A stretch of 64,000 nt of DNA from JAGXLC01 sp041686375 (GCA_041686375.1 JAWLEB010000004.1:62001-126000), one strand, 5' to 3'. Positions 33,244 to 43,814 are shown, numbered from the stretch's first letter. Program-made: numbers and translations. The notes: generated by a model not told the origin, from the sequence alone.

Positions 33244-35838
33244 ATGGAAATGGAAGAAAGAGAAAATAAACAGCCAGAGGAACAAAAAGATAACCAGAAC
33301 ATAGAATATGACAGCAATGGGGAACCACTCCATCGAATAACCCATTTATCCGGAATGTACAAGGATTGGTTTTTGGATTATGCTTCATACGTAATCCTTG
33401 AAAGAGCGGTTCCTCACCTCAATGATGGTTTAAAACCCGTACAGCGCAGGATTCTTCATACAATGAGAAAGATGGACGACGGCCGTTTTATTAAAGTCGC
33501 CAATATTATTGGGTACACCATGCAATTTCACCCGCATGGAGATGCCTCTATTGGTGAAGCGCTAATTCAACTTGGTCAGAAAAACCTGTTGGTTGAAACA
33601 CAGGGAAACTGGGGAAATACAATGACCGGTGATAGTTCGGCAGCACCGCGTTATATTGAGGCACGATTATCCAAATTTGCCCACGACGTTGTTTTTAATC
33701 CGAAAACTACAAAATGGAAAACATCATATGACGGCAGAAACCAGGAACCAATAACCCTGCCGGTTAAATTTCCTTTATTACTTGCTCAAGGTGTGGAGGG
33801 TATTGCGGTTGGACTGGCATCCAAAATTTTACCTCATAATTTTAATGAATTAATAGACAGCGCGATTGCTTATCTCCAGGGAAAAGCGTTTAAGTTATAT
33901 CCGGATTTTCCAACTGGCGGAATTGCTGATTTTTCTAGATACAACGATGGCAAACGCGGAGGACAGGTAAAAGTAAGGGCGAAAATCGAAAAATATGACA
34001 AAGGAACCCTGGCTATAACGGAAATACCCTACGGAAAAACAACAAATTCGCTCATCGATTCAATACTCAAGGCAAACGATAAAGGAAAAATTAAAGTCAA
34101 AAAGATTGATGATAACACGGCTGAAAATGTCGAAATTCTAATTCACCTAGCCAACGGAATTTCCCTGGATAAAACCATTGATGCACTCTATGCCTTCACC
34201 GACTGTGAAATTTCTATCTCACCAAATGCCTGTGTAATAGAAGAATACAGACCACGTTTTCTCGGTGTTGATAAGATGCTGAAAATATCCACTGAAAAAA
34301 CGCGTGATTTGCTAAAACAGGAACTGGAAATAAAGCTTGCCGAGTTGAAAGAAGCCTGGCATATGTCATCCCTTGAAAAAATCTTTATTGAAAATAAAAT
34401 CTATAATCACATAGAAGATTGTGAAACATGGGAAGAGATAATTGAAACCATTGACAAAAAGTTAGATCCGTTTAAGAATTTGTTGATACAGGAAGTAACA
34501 AGAGAAGAGATCATTAAACTCACCGAAATTAAAATTAAAAGGATCTCCAAATACGATTCTAAAAAGGCTGACGAGTATATCCGAAGCATCGAAGATGAAA
34601 TAGAAGAGGTAAAGAGAAAACTGGATAACCTCACAAATTATACCATTGAATACTTTAAGAATATTAAGAAAAAATACGGAAAAGGCAGAGAACGAAAAAC
34701 TGAAATCAGAAATCTGGAATCAATAGAAGCCACAAAGGTAGTTGTAGCTAATGAGAAGCTTTATGTGAACAGAAAAGAAGGCTTTATAGGGACAGGTTTA
34801 AAGAAAGATGAATATGTCTGTGACTGCTCTGATATTGATGAAATAATTGTTTTCAGGAAAAACGGAAAATACATTATCACTAAAGCTGATGATAAAGTAT
34901 TTGTCGGTAAAGATATTGAGCACTTGAGGGTATTCAAAAGGAATGATGAACGTACCATATACAATCTTTTATACAGGGATGGACTCAATGGAAAAATTAT
35001 GATGAAGCGATGTCCTATCTCAGGAATTACAAGAGACCGGGAATATGATCTCACCAAAGGAACACCCGGCTCGAAAATTCTGTATTTAAGCGCTAATCCC
35101 AATGGTGAGGCAGAAACTCTGAAGGTTTATCTGCATCCCAAACCACGTTTGAAAAAACGTATCTTAGAACTTGATTTTAGTGAGTTGGCAATAAAAGGCA
35201 GAAATGCACAAGGAAATATCTTTACACCACATGCCGTACACAAAGTAGTAGTGAAAGAGAAAGGAACATCAACTCTGGGTGGCAAACACATATGGTTTGA
35301 CCATGAAATACTGAGATTGACCACAGAAGAAAAAGGTCAATATCTGGGCGAATTTTTCAATGGTGATAAGATATTAGTCGTAACAAATGACGGTACTTAT
35401 AAATTCACCAGTTTCGATTTGATGAATCATTATGACGATAACATCAAGCTTATTGAGAAATTTGATGAAGACAAAGTATATACAGCTATTTTTCGCGATG
35501 GTGAAACCGGATATTATTACACCAAACGATTCCGTTTTGAATATGGCATTAAAGAAATGAGTTTTATTGGCGAGCATAAGAATTCAAAACTCATTCATCT
35601 CTTAGCAGATAAATATCCTCGGATAAAACTGCAATTTGGAGGTAAAAACAAAAAGCGTGAGGATAAAGAAATTACCCTTAGTGAATTTATTAAAGAAAAG
35701 AGTGTAAAGGCAAAAGGAAAAAGATTGACAGACGGAGAGCTCAAGAAAATTCATATACTGGAGCCTTTACCCGACCCGGAGGAGGAAAAGGAAGAAGATA
35801 AGGAAGATGAAAAATCCCAGATGAGCCTGAATTTTTAA
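33244..35838 (+). CDS. parC: DNA topoisomerase IV subunit A
   Basis: A 864-residue breakage-reunion subunit from the ATG at 33244 (a TTG at 33238 is also in frame). The catalytic tyrosine is in AAPRYIEARLS (Tyr137 from this start). The HPHGDASIGEAL loop corresponds to the quinolone-contact helix and has Ala at the place of Escherichia coli ParC Ser80. A coiled-coil and C-terminal beta-propeller region follow. The final residues QMSLNF, after a Glu/Asp/Lys tail, resemble a sliding-clamp-binding motif. It is transcribed with parE, and aroK starts 27 bases downstream. Confidence 0.95.
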   Translation: MEMEERENKQPEEQKDNQNIEYDSNGEPLHRITHLSGMYKDWFLDYASYVILERAVPHLNDGLKPVQRRILHTMRKMDDGRFIKVANIIGYTMQFHPHGDASIGEALIQLGQKNLLVETQGNWGNTMTGDSSAAPRYIEARLSKFAHDVVFNPKTTKWKTSYDGRNQEPITLPVKFPLLLAQGVEGIAVGLASKILPHNFNELIDSAIAYLQGKAFKLYPDFPTGGIADFSRYNDGKRGGQVKVRAKIEKYDKGTLAITEIPYGKTTNSLIDSILKANDKGKIKVKKIDDNTAENVEILIHLANGISLDKTIDALYAFTDCEISISPNACVIEEYRPRFLGVDKMLKISTEKTRDLLKQELEIKLAELKEAWHMSSLEKIFIENKIYNHIEDCETWEEIIETIDKKLDPFKNLLIQEVTREEIIKLTEIKIKRISKYDSKKADEYIRSIEDEIEEVKRKLDNLTNYTIEYFKNIKKKYGKGRERKTEIRNLESIEATKVVVANEKLYVNRKEGFIGTGLKKDEYVCDCSDIDEIIVFRKNGKYIITKADDKVFVGKDIEHLRVFKRNDERTIYNLLYRDGLNGKIMMKRCPISGITRDREYDLTKGTPGSKILYLSANPNGEAETLKVYLHPKPRLKKRILELDFSELAIKGRNAQGNIFTPHAVHKVVVKEKGTSTLGGKHIWFDHEILRLTTEEKGQYLGEFFNGDKILVVTNDGTYKFTSFDLMNHYDDNIKLIEKFDEDKVYTAIFRDGETGYYYTKRFRFEYGIKEMSFIGEHKNSKLIHLLADKYPRIKLQFGGKNKKREDKEITLSEFIKEKSVKAKGKRLTDGELKKIHILEPLPDPEEEKEEDKEDEKSQMSLNF

Positions 35839-35865
35839 ATATAATTCACTGGAAAAGAGATTAAT

Positions 35866-36375
35866 ATGACAGTCTTTTTAATTGGTTTTATGGGCAGTGG
35901 CAAAACCACTGTGGGGAGAAAACTGGCATCAAAACTCAACATGCAATCCGTTGACCTTGATGATAAAATTGAAGAGGAAACCGGAATGACAATAGAACAG
36001 ATATTCAATACCAAAGGAGAGGAATATTTCAGAGACATTGAAAACAAATGTTTAAAAAAGGTTATAAAACAAAAGAATCTTATTCTGTCAACAGGAGGTG
36101 GAACTCCTTGTTATATGGACAATATGCGATTTATGAACCAGCAGGGAGTTACCGTTTATATCAAAATGAATTCATATGAATTATACTCAAGATTGATATA
36201 TAGCAAGACAAACAGGCCGTTACTAAAAAATAAAGAGAAAGCAGAGATGAAGCAATTCATACAAAATAAGCTAACTGAGAGGAAACCTTACTATGAAAAG
36301 GCTCAGTTGATTGTAAAGGGGTTAAACATAAATGTAGGTGAATTAGCAGAGCAAATTAAAAAGAAAATGCAATAA
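35866..36375 (+). CDS. aroK: Shikimate kinase
   Basis: A 169-residue P-loop kinase that phosphorylates shikimate at the 3-hydroxyl in the aromatic amino acid pathway. The Walker A motif GFMGSGKT is at 7-14, the shikimate-binding Asp lies in DLDDKIEEETG, Arg in YFRDIE, and GGG in LSTGGGTPCY. The lid region SKTNRPLLKN is present. The start follows parC by 27 bases, so it is probably transcribed with the topoisomerase genes. No other aro gene is in the window. Confidence 0.95.
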   Translation: MTVFLIGFMGSGKTTVGRKLASKLNMQSVDLDDKIEEETGMTIEQIFNTKGEEYFRDIENKCLKKVIKQKNLILSTGGGTPCYMDNMRFMNQQGVTVYIKMNSYELYSRLIYSKTNRPLLKNKEKAEMKQFIQNKLTERKPYYEKAQLIVKGLNINVGELAEQIKKKMQ

Positions 36376-36664
36376 ATTGACGTTTAATTAGTATGCAAAG
36401 TAGCAACACTGAATATTATTAAGACAATTAAGAAAAATTGTTGATAAAAAGAAAAAAGAAAAATCAAACAAGGCCAGTTGAAGCAATTTTCAACGTAATC
36501 AGCAAATTATCAGTATATAAAGAACAGGGTTGAAAACTTGAGTTAAATGTTAATAAAAGGAAATATTTTGTCTTTGATGAGATGTTTGCAATTCATAACT
36601 TGCATTAGCGTATCCCGACATCAATCATTTTCTAAAACATTAGCTATAAAAAAATAATATAAAT

Positions 36665-39241
36665 ATGTACGTAAAAGGAAAAGCAACAGACGAAGAAAAA
36701 CAGGATGGTAAGGCAGAAAATCAGAAGGTTAAGACTTATACTTTCGATGAAGCCTTTAAAAGTTCACTGGAATATTTTAAAGGTGATGAACTGGCTGCAC
36801 GAGTATGGGCAAACAAATATGCGCTAAAGGATTCATACGGGAATCTGTTCGAAAAAAATCCGGATGATATGCACCGTCGACTGGCAAGAGAAATAGCCAG
36901 AATAGAAAACAAATATCCAAGTCCACTTAAAGAAGAAGAGGTCTATCAACTTTTAAAAGATTTTCGGTATATTGTTCCACAAGGTGGTCCTATGGCAGGA
37001 ATTGGCAACGAGTATCAGATCGCCTCTCTTTCCAACTGTTTTGTGATAGGTAACGAAGGTCCTTCTGACTCCTATGGTGGAATAATGAAAATTGATCAGG
37101 AACAGGTGCAATTAATGAAAAGAAGAGGTGGAGTAGGGCATGACCTGTCGCATATTAGACCATCAGGCAGCCCCGTATTGAATAGTGCATTGACTTCTAC
37201 TGGCGTTGTTCCTTTTATGGAAAGATTTTCTAATTCAACAAGAGAAGTGGCACAAGATGGCCGACGGGGTGCACTTATGCTCACAATCTCAATAAAACAC
37301 CCTGATGCAGAACATTTCATAGATGCAAAAATGGATTCTGGTAAAGTAACAGGGGCAAACGTCTCCGTAAAAATTGACCACGAATTTATGGATGCTGTAG
37401 TAAACAATAAGCCCTATCAGCAAGAATTTCCTGTATACTCCGATAATCCGACGTTTAAGCAAACCATAGACGCAAGAAAGTTATGGGACAAAATTGTACA
37501 TAATGCATGGAAATCTGCTGAACCTGGTGTTTTATTCTGGGATACTGTTATTAATGAATCTGTCGCTGATTGTTATGCTGATGAAGGATTCCGCACTATT
37601 GCAACCAATCCGTGTGGGGAGATTCCCCTTTGCCCGTATGATAGCTGCCGCCTACTGGCCATTAACCTCTATAGCTATGTTGAAAATCCCTTTACGGAGA
37701 AAGCCCGCTTTAATTTCGATAAATTCAAAAAACACCTTGGTTATGCCCAACGTATCATGGATGATATAATTGATATAGAAGTTGAAAAGGTCGATGCCAT
37801 AATTAAAAAAATAGAAAACGACCCGGAAGACTTTGAATTAAAAAGGGTAGAATATAGCCTCTGGCAAAATATCAGGAAAAAAGCCATGCAAGGACGACGA
37901 ACAGGTGTTGGAATTACTGCTGAAGGAGATATGCTCGCCGGATTGGGGCTAAGGTATGGTAGCGAAAATGCTATTGACTTTTCAGAAGAGATACATAAAA
38001 CCATAGCTATTGAAGCTTATCGTTCATCCGTAGATATGGCAAAGGACAGAGGTCCTTTCGAAATATTTGATGCAGAAAAAGAAAATGACAATCCTCTTAT
38101 TAATCGGATTAAAAATGAAGACCCGGAAATTTATGAAAATATGAGGAAATACGGACGAAGAAATATTTCTTTGTTAACCATTGCTCCAACAGGAACAACG
38201 AGTCTGATGACACAGACAACATCAGGAATTGAACCTGTGTTTATGCCAGTATACAAAAGACGCAGAAAAGTAAATCCTAATGACTCCAATGCAAATATTA
38301 CGTATGTTGATGAAATTGGCGATTCATGGGAAGAATATAATGTATTTCATCACAAATTCATGGATTGGCTTACAATGAATGGTTATGAACCGGAAGAGGT
38401 AAAAAAATATGATGATGATACAATCGATGAAATCATAAAAAAGTCCCCCTACTATAAAGCTACTTCCAGTGATGTAGATTGGGTCAGCAAAGTAAAAATG
38501 CAGGGAAGAATACAAAAATGGGTAGACCATTCTATAAGTGTTACCATTAATCTCCCGGAAAAGGCTACTGAAGAATTGGTAGGAGAATTGTATGTTACTG
38601 CATGGGAAAGTGGCTGTAAAGGAGTAACTGTTTACAGAGAAAATTCTCGTTCAGGGGTGCTAATCTCCAATAATAAAAAGAAAGGCAGTGATGAGTCCAT
38701 TAAACGACCCAAAGTACTGGATGCTGAAGTTATACGGTTTAAAAATGAGGAGGAAGATTGGATAGCCTTTGTAGGAATTAAAGATGGAAGGCCATACGAA
38801 ATATTTACAGGACTGGCCGATGAAGAAGTGTTACCAATACCCAAATCGGTGAAAAAAGGAAAAATTATAAAAGTTAAGAAAGAACCCGGCACGAGCCGTT
38901 ATGATTTTCAATATACTGATAAATTTGGATATGAAAATACATTAGGCGGTATATCCCATATGTTCAACACAGAATTCTGGAATTATGCCAAATTAATATC
39001 CGGTGTGCTTCGCCATGGTATGCCATTGCCTGATGTTGTGAATCTTGTCTCATCACTCAGCTTGAATACAGAAACCATCAATACATGGAAAAAAGGTGTA
39101 GAAAGAGCCCTTAAACGCTATATTCCCGATGGAACAAAGGCACGAAAAGGAACCAGATGTGATAGTTGTGGAGAAGAAAATCTGATTTACCAGGAAGGCT
39201 GCCTTATCTGTCAAAGCTGCGGCTATTCAAAATGTGGATGA
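36665..39241 (+). CDS. nrdJ: Adenosylcobalamin-dependent ribonucleoside-diphosphate reductase (class II)
   Basis: An 858-residue ribonucleotide reductase of the B12-dependent class, which makes deoxyribonucleotides with or without oxygen. Visible are the first redox cysteine in ASLSNCFVIGN, the active-site motif ATNPCGEIPLC, the loop TIAPTGTTSLMTQTTSGIEP and the C-terminal zinc ribbon CDSCGEEN with CLICQSCGYSKCG. This long form with a zinc-ribbon tail is the usual bacterial NrdJ. No NrdB or NrdG gene is adjacent, in line with class II. The 289-base region upstream shows no B12-box-like structure I could recognise. A strong terminator follows. Confidence 0.96.
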   Translation: MYVKGKATDEEKQDGKAENQKVKTYTFDEAFKSSLEYFKGDELAARVWANKYALKDSYGNLFEKNPDDMHRRLAREIARIENKYPSPLKEEEVYQLLKDFRYIVPQGGPMAGIGNEYQIASLSNCFVIGNEGPSDSYGGIMKIDQEQVQLMKRRGGVGHDLSHIRPSGSPVLNSALTSTGVVPFMERFSNSTREVAQDGRRGALMLTISIKHPDAEHFIDAKMDSGKVTGANVSVKIDHEFMDAVVNNKPYQQEFPVYSDNPTFKQTIDARKLWDKIVHNAWKSAEPGVLFWDTVINESVADCYADEGFRTIATNPCGEIPLCPYDSCRLLAINLYSYVENPFTEKARFNFDKFKKHLGYAQRIMDDIIDIEVEKVDAIIKKIENDPEDFELKRVEYSLWQNIRKKAMQGRRTGVGITAEGDMLAGLGLRYGSENAIDFSEEIHKTIAIEAYRSSVDMAKDRGPFEIFDAEKENDNPLINRIKNEDPEIYENMRKYGRRNISLLTIAPTGTTSLMTQTTSGIEPVFMPVYKRRRKVNPNDSNANITYVDEIGDSWEEYNVFHHKFMDWLTMNGYEPEEVKKYDDDTIDEIIKKSPYYKATSSDVDWVSKVKMQGRIQKWVDHSISVTINLPEKATEELVGELYVTAWESGCKGVTVYRENSRSGVLISNNKKKGSDESIKRPKVLDAEVIRFKNEEEDWIAFVGIKDGRPYEIFTGLADEEVLPIPKSVKKGKIIKVKKEPGTSRYDFQYTDKFGYENTLGGISHMFNTEFWNYAKLISGVLRHGMPLPDVVNLVSSLSLNTETINTWKKGVERALKRYIPDGTKARKGTRCDSCGEENLIYQEGCLICQSCGYSKCG

Positions 39242-39264
39242 TGCGTAGATTATAAAAATGTATT

Positions 39265-39305
39265 AATTAAAGCGCCTGCAGATATTTATTGCAGGCGCTT
39301 TAATT
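39265..39305 (+). terminator. Strong terminator after nrdJ
   Basis: AATTAAAGCGCCTGCA and TGCAGGCGCTTTAATT form a perfect 16-bp stem (39265-39280 with 39290-39305) with a 9-base loop, 24 bases past the nrdJ stop. Confidence 0.85.
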
Positions 39306-39494
39306 TGTTATGACGCTTAAGCGTAATCCTAATTTCTGTTTTTAGGTGGAAGTACATATATTAAACTTATTATTAACATAACTGGTTATTCCTGAAATTT
39401 TTGAATATTCTTTTCTTTTTCTAATTTTACTCCGAATTTGCTTTTGCATTTGTTATAAGTACCAATAGAGCATTAATACTGAAAGTTTAATCTG

Positions 39495-41081
39495 ATGGAT
39501 TTCCTGAGCCAAACACATGTCGTCTTTTTTATCATTATTGCCGCTGGTATTGCCCTTGGCAGGATAAAAGTAAAGGGTATATCGCTTGATATTTCAGCGG
39601 TGATATTTGTTGCTTTGATTTTTGGACACTATGGATTTCATGTACCGGCAATTTTTCAAAAGATTGGACTTATTCTTTTTATGTTTTCCGTGGGTATTCA
39701 GGCAGGCCCCGGGTTTTTTGACTCGTTTAAAAAAACAGGGAAAATTTTGATTTCGCTTGCCTTTTTAATCATTATAATTGCGAGCCTGCTAACTGTACTA
39801 TTGTCATACATTTGGGATATTCATTCTCGCCTGGCTGTTGGACTATTTACCGGAGCCCTGACAAGTACTTCAGGTTTGGCGGCTGCGATTGAGAGCACAC
39901 AGTCTTCGATGTCTTCCATAGGCTTTGGTATTGCATATCCTTTTGGTGTGATTGGGGTTATTCTTTTTGCCCGATTGTCTCCAAAGATTTTTAAAGTGAA
40001 TATCAAAGAGGAAGAAGAGAAGTATCAGAGAGAAATTCAATCTGACCATCCTGACTTGATAACAAAGAATTACCTTGTTGAAAACCCCAGAATTTTTGGT
40101 AACACTTTGAACGATCTGCATCTCCGATCCATGACAAATACGAATATTTCCCGGGTCATCAAGGATGGAGAAGTATTGCAGGCTGATGGTTCAACTGTTT
40201 TGCATAAAGGTGATATTTTAAGGGCTGTTGGTACTGCTGAAGATCTGAACCAGCTAAAATATATTATTGGTAAAGAAATAGAGGTAGAAATCCCGCTAAA
40301 AAGCAGGCTGGTAGTCAGAAAATTTCTGGTAACCAATAAATATGTTATTAATAAATCTTTAAAAGAATTGGGATTATTGGTACAGTATAATGCTACAGCA
40401 ACAGGGATACGAAGAAGTGGAATTGATATTATACCAAGGGCTAATAGCAAATTGAGGTTTGGAGATAAAATTGCTGTAACCCTGCCCGAAGATAATGTGA
40501 AGGAGCTTGGGAAGCTTTTTGGAGATAGCCGCAAAAAGATGGATGAATTGAACTTTTTGCCTATTGCCCTGGGAATACTGATAGGAATTATATTAGGTGA
40601 ACTAACCATTCCTTTGGCTGGTGGAATTGAGTTTAAACTGGGATTGACTGGCGGTGTTTTGATTTCTGCTCTTGTATTAAGTAAGATCGGAAAAACAGGA
40701 AATATTGTCTGGAATGTTTCAGGGACCACCAATCAGTTTTTACGTAAACTGGGTTTGGTATTTTTCCTGGCAGCCGTTGGAACCAGCGCCGGAGAGCATT
40801 TGGTTGCAACAATCCAGGAAAGCGGTATTAAATTCTTAATTTCAGGCCTTATAATTACCTTGGTTCCTATGATTCTTTCTATAAGCATCGGGTTTTATTT
40901 TTTTAAAATTAATTTTTTAACACTGATAGGGGCTTTAACAGGAAGTATGACCAGCACCCCTGCGCTTAGTGCTGTTGAACCAATGACAGACAGCAATGCT
41001 CCACAAGTAGCTTATGCTACGGTGTATCCTTTTGCTCTTGTACTTTTGATAATCGCCAGTCAATTGTTAGGGAAATTATAG
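39495..41081 (+). CDS. AspT/YidE-family transporter with two TrkA-C domains
   Basis: A 528-residue inner-membrane protein with about ten transmembrane helices in two homologous halves. Duplicate motifs are visible: LFTGALTSTSGLAAAIESTQ in the first half and IGALTGSMTSTPALSAVE in the second. Two cytosolic RCK-C/TrkA-C domains lie between them (about 190-270 and 275-345). This layout is that of the YidE/YbjL/AspT aspartate-alanine exchanger family. The substrate is not fixed by sequence; carboxylate or amino-acid transport is the family default. The small DUF2784 gene follows after 29 bases, so the two are likely co-transcribed. Confidence 0.88.
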   Translation: MDFLSQTHVVFFIIIAAGIALGRIKVKGISLDISAVIFVALIFGHYGFHVPAIFQKIGLILFMFSVGIQAGPGFFDSFKKTGKILISLAFLIIIIASLLTVLLSYIWDIHSRLAVGLFTGALTSTSGLAAAIESTQSSMSSIGFGIAYPFGVIGVILFARLSPKIFKVNIKEEEEKYQREIQSDHPDLITKNYLVENPRIFGNTLNDLHLRSMTNTNISRVIKDGEVLQADGSTVLHKGDILRAVGTAEDLNQLKYIIGKEIEVEIPLKSRLVVRKFLVTNKYVINKSLKELGLLVQYNATATGIRRSGIDIIPRANSKLRFGDKIAVTLPEDNVKELGKLFGDSRKKMDELNFLPIALGILIGIILGELTIPLAGGIEFKLGLTGGVLISALVLSKIGKTGNIVWNVSGTTNQFLRKLGLVFFLAAVGTSAGEHLVATIQESGIKFLISGLIITLVPMILSISIGFYFFKINFLTLIGALTGSMTSTPALSAVEPMTDSNAPQVAYATVYPFALVLLIIASQLLGKL

Positions 41082-41110
41082 TAAGTAGCTTTTTAATTTG
41101 TCTGTAATAT

Positions 41111-41497
41111 ATGGAATGGCTTTTGAAAACTGCCGATATTTTTTTTCTGGTTTTTCATACCGTCCTTACCCTTTTTAATTTTTTAGGATGGATATGGAAG
41201 AAAACCAGGAAAATAAACCTGATTACTTTAAGTCTGACAGGGGCTTCCTGGTTTATTCTTGGTTTGTTCTATGGTATTGGCTATTGTCCCTTAACGGACT
41301 GGCATTTTCAGGTTTTGCATGAGCTTGGGCATTATGATCTTCCTTCTTCGTATATTCAATACCTGGTGGAGCGGCTTATTGGATTGAAAGTACAGGCTGA
41401 CATAGTTGATTTGGCAACAGCTGTGGGTTTTTTCATTGCACTCGTGCTTTCCATTGTTTTTAATCTTAGAGACAGAAAAAGAAAAGGCATCCGTTGA
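41111..41497 (+). CDS. DUF2784 membrane protein
   Basis: A 128-residue integral membrane protein with three to four helices. The motif YGIGYCPLTDWHFQVLHELG (about 57-76) is the fingerprint of DUF2784, and the C-terminus is a short basic tail. The family has no known function; a conserved Cys and several His and Asp residues at the membrane surface could bind metal or a cofactor. It lies 29 bases after the transporter gene. The last codons form one arm of a hairpin that acts as terminator for the opposing DPP IV gene. Confidence 0.85.
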   Translation: MEWLLKTADIFFLVFHTVLTLFNFLGWIWKKTRKINLITLSLTGASWFILGLFYGIGYCPLTDWHFQVLHELGHYDLPSSYIQYLVERLIGLKVQADIVDLATAVGFFIALVLSIVFNLRDRKRKGIR

Positions 41498-41514
41498 AAT
41501 ATTGTTGGATGCCT
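41485..41514 (-). terminator. Terminator hairpin shared by convergent genes
   Basis: AGGCATCC (41485-41492) and GGATGCCT (41507-41514) pair; on the minus strand the stem is followed by TTTTCTTTTTC, so it fits the end of the dpp4 transcript. One arm lies inside the last codons of the DUF2784 gene. Confidence 0.6.
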
Positions 41515-41554
41515 CTTGCAGAATTGTTTTATGAGTTAGAGCCTCTTATGTAAA

Positions 41555-43738
41555 CTATAAATTTTCTTCGATAAAGTTGGTCATTTTTGTAAATAGATGT
41601 ACGGACGTATTTCCTCCATGTATTCCATGATTTTTATCCGGATAGAACTGCTGATCAAACTGTTTATTGGCCTGTACCAGTTTTTCTGAAAGTTCAATGG
41701 AATTCTGAAAATGAACATTATCATCACCGGTGCCATGGACTAACAGAAATGCTCCCTTCATTTTGTCCACATGATTAATGGGAGAATTGTCATCATATCC
41801 TTCAGCATTGTCCTGTGGCAATCCCATGTATCGTTCAGTATAAATGGTGTCATAATACCTCCAGTTGGTAACCGGGGCCACAGAAATTGCCATGGAAAAC
41901 ACATCATTGCCCTGGAAAAGGCAGTTGGCAGCCATAAATCCTCCATAACTCCAGCCGTAAATTCCTGTCCTGTCTTCATCAATATATGGCAAGTCACCTA
42001 GGTATTGAGCAGCTTCTATCTGGTCAACTGTTTCGTATTTCCCTAATTCACCGTAGGTCATTTTCTTGAATTTTTCTCCTCTGGCTCCTGTTCCGCGGCC
42101 ATCCACAACTGCTACCACATATCCTTTTTGGGTGAGCATTGTAAACCATGCATGGTATCTGTCCCATCGTTCAGTAACTTGTTGAGAACCCGGACCACTG
42201 TATTGAAACATGAACAACGGATACTCCTTATCCGGGTCAAAATCGTTTGGTTTCATTATATATCCATTCAAGTCCCACTTGCTGGAAGGGGTTTTTATTT
42301 TCATAAACTCCTTTTCTACAAATCCATATTCTTCTGCTTTTTCCTTGAGTTCATCATTATTTTCCAGCATTCTTATTTCTTCACCTTCTTCATTATGTAA
42401 TGTTATTTCAGTAGGCGTATTGGCATCGGAGTGATAATTGATGAAATATTTAAATCCATTGCTAAAATCAACACGATTCCATCCCTTTTTTTCTGTGATT
42501 TGTGTTTTATTTTTTCCATCTAATCCAATCGAATAGGTATGACGTTGCAGGGGAGACACTTCAGTAGAACTGTAGTATACTTGCTGTTCATCTTCGTCCA
42601 CTCCCAGTATGTCTGTGACACTCCAGTCACCTCCTGTTATTTGATTTTGTAAATTGCCTTCTGTGTCATAAAGATAAAGATGGTTGTGCCCGCTTTTTTC
42701 ACTGTATAGGATAAAATGTTCTCCGTCATCTAAAAAGACAGGATAGTTGTCATTGATTTCGGAAATGTAGTGTTCATTTTTTTCATCATAAATTACTTCT
42801 GTTTTTCCGTTGGTTGCGTCAGCAAATAGTATTTCAACATGATTTTGCAGCCTGTTCATTCGAATCATGCTAAGTGTGTTGTTGTCTTTTGTCCATTTGA
42901 TGCGGGGAATATATTGGTCAGTTTCTTCGCCCGTATTCATTTCTTTTGTGGTTTCCTTTCCCAATTCGTACACAAAAATATCTACAATGGCGTTCTTTTC
43001 TCCTGCTTTGGGATATTTAAAAGTATAGTCCTCAGGATAAAGCTGATTTTTAAACATATTCATGTGAAATTCTTTAACCCTGCTTTCGTCAAATTTATAG
43101 AACGCGATTTTGTCGCTGTTAGGTGACCAGTGGAAACCCTGGGTAAAAGCAAATTCTTCTTCATATACCCAGTCTGTAGTTCCATTAATAATGTGGTTGT
43201 GTTTCCCGTCATCTGTTACTTGAATTTCTGCTCCGGATTCAAGATCTTTATAGAATAGATTATTTTTTCTTACAAAGCCAATTTTTGATGCATCAGGAGA
43301 AAAGGTGGCCAGCCTTTGAGCTCCGTTTTCGCTGAGTTGCTCTAAGGTTTCTTGCTCTCTGTCATACACATAGTATTGCGCTGTAAAGGAATGACGATAT
43401 ATTTGATTGCGATCGGTAGCTATCAGGAGCTTGCTTTCATCATCGCTGAAAACATAAGTGAAAAAACCGGAGATATCGTCATGGTTTTCAGCATTGAACA
43501 ATGTATCTTTCACTTCACCTGTTTTGTAGTTAAATTTTACCAGGTGCTTTCCGTTTTCTATTGTTGTGTAATGAACTCCATCTTTCATAGAGCGTAGTCC
43601 GTGAACTGATTTGGCATTGAAGATTCCATCTTTATAGATGTCTTCTAAGGTAATCTGCTTATCATTCTGGCTGAATCCTGTCAGTACCAGGGAAAATATA
43701 AGCATGAACAGCATGTAAACTTGATGTACCCTTTTCAT
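41555..43738 (-). CDS. dpp4: Dipeptidyl peptidase IV (S9B), exported
   Basis: A 727-residue prolyl peptidase that removes X-Pro and X-Ala dipeptides from the N-terminus of peptides. A signal peptide (1-23) is followed by the beta-propeller, which carries the DPP IV Glu-Glu substrate-recognition pair in DWVYEEEFAF. The C-terminal hydrolase domain has the nucleophile in YGWSYGGFM, Asp in HGTGDDNVH and His in DKNHGIHG. It acts in the periplasm or envelope. Together with DPP7 in the same window it supports peptide catabolism. The gene is monocistronic and divergent from the sugar kinase gene. Confidence 0.96.
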   Translation of the reverse strand: MKRVHQVYMLFMLIFSLVLTGFSQNDKQITLEDIYKDGIFNAKSVHGLRSMKDGVHYTTIENGKHLVKFNYKTGEVKDTLFNAENHDDISGFFTYVFSDDESKLLIATDRNQIYRHSFTAQYYVYDREQETLEQLSENGAQRLATFSPDASKIGFVRKNNLFYKDLESGAEIQVTDDGKHNHIINGTTDWVYEEEFAFTQGFHWSPNSDKIAFYKFDESRVKEFHMNMFKNQLYPEDYTFKYPKAGEKNAIVDIFVYELGKETTKEMNTGEETDQYIPRIKWTKDNNTLSMIRMNRLQNHVEILFADATNGKTEVIYDEKNEHYISEINDNYPVFLDDGEHFILYSEKSGHNHLYLYDTEGNLQNQITGGDWSVTDILGVDEDEQQVYYSSTEVSPLQRHTYSIGLDGKNKTQITEKKGWNRVDFSNGFKYFINYHSDANTPTEITLHNEEGEEIRMLENNDELKEKAEEYGFVEKEFMKIKTPSSKWDLNGYIMKPNDFDPDKEYPLFMFQYSGPGSQQVTERWDRYHAWFTMLTQKGYVVAVVDGRGTGARGEKFKKMTYGELGKYETVDQIEAAQYLGDLPYIDEDRTGIYGWSYGGFMAANCLFQGNDVFSMAISVAPVTNWRYYDTIYTERYMGLPQDNAEGYDDNSPINHVDKMKGAFLLVHGTGDDNVHFQNSIELSEKLVQANKQFDQQFYPDKNHGIHGGNTSVHLFTKMTNFIEENL

Positions 43739-43814
43739 AAGCGTTAGATTGATTTGATTATTTGAATTTATGAATTAACTTTTGCTTTTGAGCTTTAAAT
43801 TTAACAGATATTCC

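Noticed and set aside
36376..36664. A possible cobalamin riboswitch ahead of the B12-dependent reductase
   Set aside because: I could not find the B12-box core or a plausible fold in this AT-rich leader.
40070..40732. A 220-codon frame antisense to the transporter gene
   Set aside because: It lies wholly opposite a well-supported membrane protein and shows no family motif.
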